DNA of 64,000 nt. Origin: a virus. Of the stretch, positions 38,516 through 46,977 are shown one piece after another. Position 1 is the stretch's first letter. Every line of letters begins with the position of its first letter. Both the position numbers and the translations under genes were made by a program. The notes under the pieces were generated by a model, which saw only the letters and a list, made by a program, of their open reading frames with translations, did not search any database and was not told the DNA's origin. The stretch spans positions 17,975 through 81,974 of IMG/VR virus record IMGVR_UViG_3300049726_000100, one strand, 5' to 3'.

Positions 38516-41500
38516 ATGAATAAACAAAACATATTGGGTGAAATTAAAGGATTTCTTGAAGGTTATAATAATGATTTAAAATATTTAGTTAATGTTGAAA
38601 CCGACCCAAGAACAAATATTGCCCAATGCATAATACATGAACCAAATAAAGAATCAAGAATAGAAAACATTAAATATATTCCATTTCTTTATATGAAAGA
38701 TTTATCAAAAGTAAAGAAATTATATGAAGGTCAATCTGAACAATATATTGAAAGTAAAAAAATTAAATATGGAATTACTATTATTCCATTAAAAACTGGT
38801 AATCAAAAAAGATTAGTGGAAGGTTATTGTTATAAAATAACCAGTAGTAGGTCATATAATGATATTAGAAATTATTTTAAAGATGGTGGTATTGACCCAT
38901 ATGAAAAATTAATTGATGATAATGACCAGATAGTTAAAGATAAAAAAGGTGAACCAATTTATTTATATAGGGATTTGTTTTATGCACCAAGAACAACTGA
39001 ACAATTTTTTATTTCAACACAAACAAGACTTTATAAAGGATATGAAGAATATAAAAATGTTCATAAATTAACATTTGATATTGAAACCACTGGTTTACGT
39101 TATCAAATTGCCAGAGTATTTGCAATTGGGGTTAGAGATAATCGTGGTTTTGAAACAATTCTGGAAGTAGATAAAACAAATGATGATGAATCTGAAATTC
39201 GACTAATTCAAGATTTTTTTAATTTAATTAATCATTTACATCCAGCAGTTATTTTAGGACATAATTCTGAAACATTCGATTTTGACTTTATTCTAGGTAG
39301 AGCAAAATTATTAAAAATGGATTTAACTGAAGTACCTACCGGACTTAAAGAAGGAATACAATTAAAAAGAAGAGGTAATGTTTCTGTTAAGTATGGTAAC
39401 ACTGCTGACAAATATACTGCTACAGAAATGTGGGGATATTCAATTATTGATACATTACATGCTGCAAAACGAACTGCAGCAGTAAATTCTGATTTAAAAT
39501 CAACAGGATTAAAATATATTGCAAAGTTTGAAAAATTGGCAAGACAGAATAGAACATATATCGAAGGAGAAGATAATTCAATTGGTAAATATTATAATGA
39601 AAATAAAATATTTCTTATCGATGAAAAAAATAATTATGTTCAAGTACCTGATGAATATCAGGAAGTATCAAGAAATTTATACAAACTTCAAATTAATAAA
39701 ACCAATTTTGATGATGAACAATATAAAGTATTAAAAAAGACATATCTTGATGAATGTAAGGGTTTTATAGATTGGTTTAAAATAGAAGCACTTCCAAAAA
39801 ATTTAATTATATTTATTGGTGGTAAGAAACTTGTAAAACAATATCTTCTTGATGACTTGTGGGAAACAGAACAAGTCGATGAATTATATAATCAATCATC
39901 ATTTATGCTTGCTAAAATAGTACCTACTACATATCAACGTATTTGTACAATGGGTACTGCAGCAATATGGAATTTGCTTATGACTGCGTGGAGTTATGAA
40001 AATGATTTGGCAATACCTCAATCAGATAAATATGAAAAATTTAGTGGTGGTTTAGCAAGATGTTATAAAACAGGATATTCAAAACGTATTATTAAAATTG
40101 ATTATGCCAGTCTTTATCCTATGATTCAATTAACAGAAGGAGTATTTCCAATTTTTGATATTACAGGTGTTATGAAAAAATTATTACTTTATCTTACAAC
40201 TACTCGTAATATTTACAAAAAATTGGCAAATAGTACTAAATTGGATAAGGAAGAAGTTGAATTGTTAAGACAAATTGACCCTGAAATACATGTGAAATAT
40301 ATTAATAATGAACTTACTGCAGCAGATGTTGCAATGTCTAAAGTCAAACAATTACCTATTAAGATTTTAAATAATTCATTATTTGGTGCATTGGGTTCGA
40401 ATATTTCATTTAACTGGTCAGATAATGTTTGTGCAGCAAGAATTACTTGTGTGGGTAGAATTCATTTAAGACATGCAATTAATTGGTTTAGTAAATATGG
40501 TTGTATTGCATTACTTGCGGTTACTGATGGTATTAATTTTCAATATCCTGAAAGAACTAATATTAGTTTAAATGGAGCAATTGAAGGAATAATGGATTAC
40601 GATGGTACAATTGAAGAAATGTGGAAGTATGATGATAAAGTAGGTATTGATGCACTTATTGAAAAATATAATAAGGAAGAGTTTCAAAGTAATACATCAA
40701 ATAAAACTAATTATATAAGCATAGATAACGATGGCAAAAGTATTTCTTGTTTAAATCTTTCACGTATTAATTATGGTACACTTTCAATGGCTAAAGATAA
40801 GAAAACTGGTGAAATGAAAGAAAAAATTAAATTAACTGGTAATACTATCAAGTCTAAAGTAATGCCTGAATATATTGAAGAATTTATTGATGAGGGATTA
40901 AAAATGATTCTTCATGGTCAAGGTAAAGAATTTGTAAAGTATTATTATGATTATGCTGATGATATTCGTTATATGAGAATTCCTTTAAAGAAAATTGCAA
41001 GTAAGAGTAAAATTAAAAAAACTTTAAGTGCTTATAAAAAAAGAGGTGATGATAAAAATGGTAGAGAAAAGGGCATGCAAGCACATATGGAATTATTAAT
41101 TGAAAAACGTGAAAAAATTGGAGAAGAACTTTTTGAAAAGCATAAAGATAGTCTTAATCTTGAAAAATTAAAAAAAGAACCCACTATTGATGATAAAATG
41201 AAGTTAATTGCTAATTACATGCCAGCAGAACCTGAATTAGATAGCGTGGTATATTATGTAAATAGTGGATATAAAAAATCTCATGGAGATTCACGTAAAA
41301 TTATTGATAAAATTACTGGTGAAGAAAGATATTGTGCCACATTAATTAATAATGAAGACCTTCAACAAAATCCAAATATGACAGGGGTTTATAATTATGC
41401 GAAATATCTCGATGCTTTTAATAAAAGAGTTGAAACACTTTTGGTTGGATTTGCACCAGATGTTCAGAAAAAAATATTAGTTAAAATGGATAAAGAAGAT

Positions 41501-42187
41501 AATTTAATAAAAGCAGATTTTAGTCCATTACTTGATGAATTAGTATTAAGAAATTTTGATTCGGATAATTTTGATGAATCAATGCATTTGGAAGACCTTG
41601 AAGTTGATTTCTGGAATAAAACCGGATATGACCCAAGAAAGATTTGGAATGGTTTTAAAATGAATGAAGAATATTGCGTTCATTATGAAATATATGATAA
41701 TGCATTAATTTATCTTAATGAAAAAATGACAATAAGTAATAAGCCAAGAATCAAATCAATAAATGATGAATATAAAGAAGGCGATTTAGTACTTGTAAAA
41801 GATGGTTGTGATTATCATGTTGGTTTGTATAATGGTGTTTATATTCAAATAATCAGAAGTAATGTTGATATTCCTAAAAGTCAAATTGAACTTGAACTTG
41901 ACAAACAAAGAGAAGAACATCAAAAGAAACTTCAAGAATTAAAAATTACTGAATTGGCAACTAAAAGTGATAGAGAATTGTTTTTAGAAAAAGAAAGAAA
42001 ATTTAGAATGACTGCGTTTGCAGAATTCAAACAAAAATACGAAATTCCATTAGATAAAACTATGGAATGGGTATTTGCTGAAATGGAACATTCTGATGAA
42101 GCATTTGAAGATTTTGTTATTGAAAAACATGAAAATGGTGAGGAAGAAGCAGCAGAATTTTTAGATGTTGATGATGGTGAATCTTAA
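38516..42187 (+). CDS. family B DNA polymerase with 3'-5' exonuclease
   Basis: A 1223-residue polymerase, longer than T4 gp43 (898). Exonuclease motifs: HKLTFDIETTGL near residue 187, VILGHNSETFDFDFI near 245, and a later Tyr/Asp region. Palm motif A is KIDYASLYPMIQ near 528 and motif B KILNNSLFGALGSN near 616. Motif C reads AVTDGINFQ near 670, where most relatives have DTDS, so the first Asp is Val while the metal-binding second Asp is kept. The C-terminal 250 residues hold an extra, highly charged extension. It would be the replicative polymerase working with the helicase and gp32-like protein. Confidence 0.88.
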   Translation: MNKQNILGEIKGFLEGYNNDLKYLVNVETDPRTNIAQCIIHEPNKESRIENIKYIPFLYMKDLSKVKKLYEGQSEQYIESKKIKYGITIIPLKTGNQKRLVEGYCYKITSSRSYNDIRNYFKDGGIDPYEKLIDDNDQIVKDKKGEPIYLYRDLFYAPRTTEQFFISTQTRLYKGYEEYKNVHKLTFDIETTGLRYQIARVFAIGVRDNRGFETILEVDKTNDDESEIRLIQDFFNLINHLHPAVILGHNSETFDFDFILGRAKLLKMDLTEVPTGLKEGIQLKRRGNVSVKYGNTADKYTATEMWGYSIIDTLHAAKRTAAVNSDLKSTGLKYIAKFEKLARQNRTYIEGEDNSIGKYYNENKIFLIDEKNNYVQVPDEYQEVSRNLYKLQINKTNFDDEQYKVLKKTYLDECKGFIDWFKIEALPKNLIIFIGGKKLVKQYLLDDLWETEQVDELYNQSSFMLAKIVPTTYQRICTMGTAAIWNLLMTAWSYENDLAIPQSDKYEKFSGGLARCYKTGYSKRIIKIDYASLYPMIQLTEGVFPIFDITGVMKKLLLYLTTTRNIYKKLANSTKLDKEEVELLRQIDPEIHVKYINNELTAADVAMSKVKQLPIKILNNSLFGALGSNISFNWSDNVCAARITCVGRIHLRHAINWFSKYGCIALLAVTDGINFQYPERTNISLNGAIEGIMDYDGTIEEMWKYDDKVGIDALIEKYNKEEFQSNTSNKTNYISIDNDGKSISCLNLSRINYGTLSMAKDKKTGEMKEKIKLTGNTIKSKVMPEYIEEFIDEGLKMILHGQGKEFVKYYYDYADDIRYMRIPLKKIASKSKIKKTLSAYKKRGDDKNGREKGMQAHMELLIEKREKIGEELFEKHKDSLNLEKLKKEPTIDDKMKLIANYMPAEPELDSVVYYVNSGYKKSHGDSRKIIDKITGEERYCATLINNEDLQQNPNMTGVYNYAKYLDAFNKRVETLLVGFAPDVQKKILVKMDKEDNLIKADFSPLLDELVLRNFDSDNFDESMHLEDLEVDFWNKTGYDPRKIWNGFKMNEEYCVHYEIYDNALIYLNEKMTISNKPRIKSINDEYKEGDLVLVKDGCDYHVGLYNGVYIQIIRSNVDIPKSQIELELDKQREEHQKKLQELKITELATKSDRELFLEKERKFRMTAFAEFKQKYEIPLDKTMEWVFAEMEHSDEAFEDFVIEKHENGEEEAAEFLDVDDGES

Positions 42188-42194
42188 TATAAAG

Positions 42195-42204
42195 AGTATT
42201 TATA
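42195..42204 (+). promoter_or_regulatory. putative late promoter motif AGTATTTATA
   Basis: Exact copy, 15 bases before the next ATG. Confidence 0.55.
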
Positions 42205-42218
42205 TTTAAATTAATTAT

Positions 42219-42857
42219 ATGAAATTAAAAAAGAAAGACTTACTCGAAATAATTGATTCGAATGGTGAGTTAATTGGTAAGAACGATATACCTACAAATG
42301 GCAGTGATTTAGAAAGTCAAGCTAATAATACTACAGACTATAATTCTAAAATTGGTACGCAACCCTTTAGATATGATTTCTTAGGTCGCCTAGGTTTTTC
42401 CTTACTACCATTCATGGAAGGAAAAGAAAATGATAGTCAAATAGAATTATTAAAAGATTTGGCTGAACTTGTTCATGAAAAATATATGAAGGATTTACAA
42501 TATTTTTATAAAAATCCAAATAAATTAAAAAGTGATTATAGAAAAGCAAGTGAAGGTGGACATTCAGAGGAATGTCAGAAAGCAGATATAGAATGGTCCA
42601 AAAAAATAATTAAATTAATGGAACCACATTTTGAAAAAGCATTTAAAGAACCAATTGATGAGGTGAATTCAATTACTGAATCGAAAGTAGAAGAAGACAA
42701 ACTTGTTAATAAAAAATCTGAAGATGAAATGTCAAAGAAATCAGAAGATGAAGAAATTAAAGACAAAAAACTTCAAAAAGTTGCGGGTTTAATTAATAAA
42801 CTTGATAAAAAAGATATTGACAAATTAATAAATTTATTAGAAAGAAAAAATGAATAA
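42219..42857 (+). CDS. unrecognised virion-type protein with charged tail
   Basis: A 212-residue protein. The first half (TQPFRYDFLGRLGFSLLPFM, then a helical ELLKDLAELVHEKYMKDL) looks folded. The second half is a charged coiled-coil-like tail (KSEDEMSKKSEDEEIKDKK, ...KKDIDKLINLLERK). Its late-type promoter suggests a morphogenesis role such as scaffold or head component, but there is no family match. The invading endonuclease gene overlaps its last codons. Confidence 0.55.
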   Translation: MKLKKKDLLEIIDSNGELIGKNDIPTNGSDLESQANNTTDYNSKIGTQPFRYDFLGRLGFSLLPFMEGKENDSQIELLKDLAELVHEKYMKDLQYFYKNPNKLKSDYRKASEGGHSEECQKADIEWSKKIIKLMEPHFEKAFKEPIDEVNSITESKVEEDKLVNKKSEDEMSKKSEDEEIKDKKLQKVAGLINKLDKKDIDKLINLLERKNE

Positions 42858-44091
42858 TAATTTTTTAAATTTTTTAGATGGTGGTTATAAAGGAATTTCG
42901 CAAATAAGAACTGAATTTCCTAATGAACTTAATAACATAATAGAATTTAACAAAAATTTTAAGATAACAAATTGGGGACAAATGTTATTTAATTATCTAA
43001 ATAATATATCTGAATTACCGAAATGTAAGTGTGGTAATTTAGTTAAATTTATAAAATTTAATAGAGGTTATACTACGCATTGTTCAGTAAAATGTAAAGG
43101 TTCTGATGAGGATATTAAAAATAGAATAAAACAAGGTTATTTGAAAAAATATGGCGTTGAAAATCCATTACAATCACTAGAAGTACAAGAAAAAAGAAAA
43201 AAATTATTTTTCGAAAAACATGGTGTTGAGCATCAATCACAATTAGCAGAAGTTAGAGAAAAGAGAAAACAAACATGTTTGAAAAAATTTGGCACAACAA
43301 CAAATTTATTGTGTAAAGATACTAAAAATAAAATAAAACAAACCAATTTATTAAAATTTGGTGTTGAACATAATTCACAATCTGCCAAAATTAAAGAAAA
43401 GAAAAAACAAACATGTTTGAAAAAATTTGGTGTTGAATATAATTTACAATCATCTGATACCAAAGAAAAAATTAAAAGAACTAATTTAATTAAATATGGT
43501 GTTGAATGTTCATTATTGAATAAAAATGTTAAAGAAAAGGCAAATAAAACAAATTTGAAAAGATATGGTGTGAAGAATCCAAATTCTTCTTTAGAGATTA
43601 AAGATAAAATAAAAAAAACGAGTTTAGAAAGATTTGGTGTTGAATATCCCTCACAAAATAAATTGGTTTCAGAAAAAATTGTAAATACTATGATTGAAAG
43701 ATATGGTGAAATTTGGAAAAAACGTGTTCCATCATATAATGCGAATTCAATAATTTATTTAGATATGATTTCCGAAAAGCTAGGTTTACCAATTCAACAT
43801 GCATTAAATGGCGGTGAGAAAAAATTTATAAGATATTGGGTGGATGGTTATATTGAGAAATATAATATATGTATTGAATGGGATGAAATTAATCATAATA
43901 AAATAAAATGTAAAGAAAGAGATATTATACGTGAAAATTATCTTAAGGAAAAACACAATTGTCATATTATAAGAATTAATGAAAAAGAATTTTTGAAAGA
44001 TATTGATAATCAAATTAATATTACTTGTGATAAAATTAAAGATATGATAAGAATAATAAATAAATCTACAGTTAATATAATGACATCATAA
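42850..44091 (+). CDS. homing endonuclease with KYG-repeat DNA-binding region, copy 2
   Basis: A 413-residue paralogue of 37007-38143. It has a different N-terminus with a zinc ribbon (CKCGNLV, HCSVKCKG), about nine LKKFGVE-type repeats, and a C-terminal nuclease domain that is nearly the same as in copy 1 (NSIIYLDMISEKLGLPIQHA through the IEWDE-I-NH motif). It overlaps the gene before and touches the gene after, as expected from insertion between co-transcribed genes. Confidence 0.75.
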   Translation: MNNNFLNFLDGGYKGISQIRTEFPNELNNIIEFNKNFKITNWGQMLFNYLNNISELPKCKCGNLVKFIKFNRGYTTHCSVKCKGSDEDIKNRIKQGYLKKYGVENPLQSLEVQEKRKKLFFEKHGVEHQSQLAEVREKRKQTCLKKFGTTTNLLCKDTKNKIKQTNLLKFGVEHNSQSAKIKEKKKQTCLKKFGVEYNLQSSDTKEKIKRTNLIKYGVECSLLNKNVKEKANKTNLKRYGVKNPNSSLEIKDKIKKTSLERFGVEYPSQNKLVSEKIVNTMIERYGEIWKKRVPSYNANSIIYLDMISEKLGLPIQHALNGGEKKFIRYWVDGYIEKYNICIEWDEINHNKIKCKERDIIRENYLKEKHNCHIIRINEKEFLKDIDNQINITCDKIKDMIRIINKSTVNIMTS

Positions 44092-44873
44092 TGGCAAATC
44101 AAGAATTACTAAATAAACAATATTATATACCTCAAAATATACTTAAAAGTATTGAGATAGCAAAAGCATCCACTTCAGATACAGATGGTCTAAAACGAGC
44201 TAATTTTATACTTAAAAACGGTGTTTTGACATATCAAGCATTAAAAAGATTAAAGAATTTTTTTGATTATTTTAATCCACAAACTGGAGATAAAATACAA
44301 TACGCACTTGCTGGCGGTGATTTAATGAAAAATTTTATTGAAACAACATTAAATCAAGACCGTGCAAGTATTGAAAGGTCAAAAAAAATTAAACAAGATA
44401 TGACAACAAATCCTAATTCAGAATTAATGCCATATCAAACACCAAGGTTAAATGAAGAAAAGAAAGAATTAAAAAAAAACGCAGTTGCAGTAATTGTTAA
44501 TAATAATAACAAAATTTTATTACTTAAAAGAGCAGATGATAGTAAAATTTGGATGCCAAATAAATGGTCATTAGTTGGCGGTGAAATTAAAAAGGGTGAA
44601 AAACCACAACAAGCGATTGAAAGAGAAATTCTTGAAGAAACTAAATTAGAAATTAAAAAATTTATAAAAACATTTAGTATTCAAAGACATACTGATAGTA
44701 TTGAACATGTATTTGCTTGTAGATATACTGGTGAAGAAACAGATGTTAAATTAAATGATGAAAATACAAAATATGGTTGGTATAGTGTTTCTGAAATGAA
44801 ATATTTAGATATTGTACCTCATTTAATAGAATATATTACACTTGTGTTTAAGTCATATGAAGATGAAAAATAA
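44091..44873 (+). CDS. Nudix hydrolase fused to a phage-specific N-terminal domain
   Basis: A 260-residue protein. Residues about 1-125 form a helical domain of unknown function with several polar linkers. Residues about 127-255 are a Nudix domain with a complete box GGEIKKGEKPQQAIEREILE-ET near residue 163. Nudix enzymes cleave nucleoside diphosphate-linked compounds such as damaged dNTPs, NAD derivatives or capped RNA 5' ends. The N-terminal fusion may target the enzyme to the virion or a replication complex (inference). Confidence 0.78.
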   Translation: MANQELLNKQYYIPQNILKSIEIAKASTSDTDGLKRANFILKNGVLTYQALKRLKNFFDYFNPQTGDKIQYALAGGDLMKNFIETTLNQDRASIERSKKIKQDMTTNPNSELMPYQTPRLNEEKKELKKNAVAVIVNNNNKILLLKRADDSKIWMPNKWSLVGGEIKKGEKPQQAIEREILEETKLEIKKFIKTFSIQRHTDSIEHVFACRYTGEETDVKLNDENTKYGWYSVSEMKYLDIVPHLIEYITLVFKSYEDEK

Positions 44874-44884
44874 TTTAGTTTAGA

Positions 44885-44894
44885 ACTATTTATA
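44885..44894 (+). promoter_or_regulatory. putative late promoter motif ACTATTTATA
   Basis: One mismatch to AGTATTTATA; 33 bases before the next ATG. Confidence 0.5.
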
Positions 44895-44926
44895 GTAAAT
44901 AATAATAAAAAATTAAAACATAAAAA

Positions 44927-45208
44927 ATGGCAGATATTACATGTGATAATAGTAGTAGACTATTAGTAAATAGTGCAAGTTTTAGAGATGAAAATCTTGT
45001 TAGGAATTCAGGTCGTTATACTTGTGCTAAAGAATATTGTGCAGGAAGTCCAGACACAATTTCTGATGGCGATTGTAAAGGTAGAGACCCACAAACACCG
45101 GGTGCTCCAATTGGTACTAATGAAGATATTGCAGATAGAACTTGTTCAATTGCAAAAAACAGTAAACGTTATATTCCGGGACACGAATATTGTTCAGCAA
45201 CAGCATAA
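44927..45208 (+). CDS. small Cys-containing protein of unknown function
   Basis: A 93-residue polar protein with six Cys, two of them in YTCAKEYC and others in DGDCKG and HEYCS. GRYTCAKEYCAG near the middle is partly echoed at the end by KRYIPGHEYCS. No family recognised. It has a late-type motif upstream and ends a few bases before the WYL gene. Confidence 0.55.
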   Translation: MADITCDNSSRLLVNSASFRDENLVRNSGRYTCAKEYCAGSPDTISDGDCKGRDPQTPGAPIGTNEDIADRTCSIAKNSKRYIPGHEYCSATA

Positions 45209-45213
45209 TTATA

Positions 45214-46161
45214 ATGTTAACTGAAATTAAAATATTATTCAATAATATTAAAAATTTTCGTCATCTTTTAAAAGAAGGTGTCGGTGAGAATGATATTGTC
45301 AATGCAATTCAAAATCATGAGTATATTTATATTTATTATGCTGGTGATAATACAATTGAAAGAGGTTATCGAACAATACGACCATTTGTATTAGGTACAA
45401 GTACTGCAGGTAATAAAGTTTTGAGGGCATGGCAAGATAAAGGTAAAAGTGATAGTCTTAGAGCAGATAGTCCAAGAAAAAGAATTGACCATGAATACCA
45501 TAGAGATAATGATGGTAAAGAAAAAGCTGGTTGGAGATTATTTCTTGTAGACAAAATTAGTTCAGCATATCCAACAGGAAAACGTTTTGTTGATGAAGAT
45601 GGTAATGTAATGATTCCACCATTATATAATCAAAACGATAAACAAATGACAAATATTATTGCTTCCGTTTCACCAAAAGAGCCAAAATCAGTACAAACAA
45701 AAGGTTTAGGTAAGGTTGCAGCACCTTCAGTTGTTGCAGCAAAAGTAGATAAATCACAATTTGATACACAAACAAATAAATTTAAGAAATTTTATAATGC
45801 TGGTAAGCAAAAAAGAGATGCAACAGCAAAAGATATTCAAAATTTATATGATGTGGCTAAAAGAGTTATGAAAAAATCACCTGATAGATATTTAGTTGCT
45901 ATTGATAAAAAAGGAGATTTTCATCTTGTTGATATTGCTCAAAAAGATAAACTTCCACCAGAAGCAATTGTTGGAAAATTAACAAATCTTTATGATAAAT
46001 TGGTTAGAACAACAAAAACAACCGTACCTGCAGAACAAAGTTTCATTAAACAACAAAAAGATTCGGTCATGAAAAAACAACCAAATATAAATAAAACACC
46101 TACAATGGTTAAAGAAAATGAAAAAAATCTTGTTCAAAGAAAAACTTTTTTCAAACAATAA
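45214..46161 (+). CDS. WYL-domain-like protein
   Basis: A 315-residue protein; ATG 45214 is chosen over a start inside the previous gene. Residues about 25-125 match the WYL fold: IYIYYAGDNTIERGYRTIRP, FVLGTSTAGNKVLRAWQ, and GWRLFLVDKISSAYPTGKRF. WYL domains bind ligands or nucleic acid and regulate defence and DNA-repair systems; in phages free-standing WYL proteins are known but their role is unclear. The C-terminal half is basic and helical with long linkers. Confidence 0.65.
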   Translation: MLTEIKILFNNIKNFRHLLKEGVGENDIVNAIQNHEYIYIYYAGDNTIERGYRTIRPFVLGTSTAGNKVLRAWQDKGKSDSLRADSPRKRIDHEYHRDNDGKEKAGWRLFLVDKISSAYPTGKRFVDEDGNVMIPPLYNQNDKQMTNIIASVSPKEPKSVQTKGLGKVAAPSVVAAKVDKSQFDTQTNKFKKFYNAGKQKRDATAKDIQNLYDVAKRVMKKSPDRYLVAIDKKGDFHLVDIAQKDKLPPEAIVGKLTNLYDKLVRTTKTTVPAEQSFIKQQKDSVMKKQPNINKTPTMVKENEKNLVQRKTFFKQ

Positions 46162-46171
46162 AGTATTTATA
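46162..46171 (+). promoter_or_regulatory. putative late promoter motif AGTATTTATA
   Basis: Exact copy, 23 bases before the next ATG. Confidence 0.55.
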
Positions 46172-46193
46172 AAAAAATATAAAATTTTATAAA

Positions 46194-46907
46194 ATGGCAA
46201 CAAAACCTGATTTAAATAAACTTAAAACCGAAATAGCAAGTCGTAGAAAAGAGAAAAATATAGCACCTGATGGTATGGGTGAACAGAATCAATTCGGAGC
46301 ATCACCAAGAGATACATTTTTATATGGATTAATAGAATCTTTAAAAACTGGTAGAGATACAGCATCAAGTAATTTAGTTAAAATTGTTGATAATCAAGTG
46401 GCTGTAAAGAAAAAAGAAACAACAAGACTACCGATTAATGAAACTGTTGAACCACAACATCCACAACAACAACATCCACAACAACAACGTCCGCAACAAC
46501 ATCCAGTTATACATGAAGCAGTTGATATGTCACCGGAAAGAGATGAATTATTATATAAAGACCTTGAAAATAAAAGAAAACAAACACTTGCTGAAGCAAT
46601 ATCTGCAGGAATAGTATCGAATAAGGGTATGAATACTGGAATATCATCTTACAATCCAAATTCTGGACAACCAATGCAAATTAATGAAGGTTATTTGGTT
46701 GAGAATGTAAAGAAAATTGTTGATAATTATCTAATAGATAATTTTGGTCCTGTTGTAGAAGAAGCAATTAAAGGTACAATCATTGAAATGTATGCAGTTG
46801 AAAGAATTAAAGAAGTTTTACAGGAAAATCGTGAAATGATAAAAACACTTGTATACGAAACTATTCGAGAAATACAAGCAAAGAGTAAAGCAAAAACAGT
46901 AAAATAA
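46194..46907 (+). CDS. virion-type helical protein with a Pro/Gln-rich linker
   Basis: A 237-residue protein. Two charged helical parts are joined by a low-complexity linker HPQQQHPQQQRPQQHP (about residues 87-104). The C-terminal part is a helical domain rich in Glu and Lys (VKKIVDNYLIDNFGPVVEEA). No catalytic motif. A late promoter precedes it. Structural or scaffolding role inferred. Confidence 0.5.
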   Translation: MATKPDLNKLKTEIASRRKEKNIAPDGMGEQNQFGASPRDTFLYGLIESLKTGRDTASSNLVKIVDNQVAVKKKETTRLPINETVEPQHPQQQHPQQQRPQQHPVIHEAVDMSPERDELLYKDLENKRKQTLAEAISAGIVSNKGMNTGISSYNPNSGQPMQINEGYLVENVKKIVDNYLIDNFGPVVEEAIKGTIIEMYAVERIKEVLQENREMIKTLVYETIREIQAKSKAKTVK

Positions 46908-46948
46908 CATATAAATTCATTATTTTTATAAAATTCATTAAAAACTTA

Positions 46949-46958
46949 ACTATTTATG
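46949..46958 (+). promoter_or_regulatory. putative late promoter motif ACTATTTATG
   Basis: Imperfect copy of the late motif, 20 bases before the next ATG. Confidence 0.45.
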
Positions 46959-46977
46959 AATATACTTATATTCAAAA

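Noticed and set aside
42219-42857. Named prohead scaffold protein
   Set aside because: Charged coiled-coil tail and late promoter are suggestive only; no recognisable family signature.
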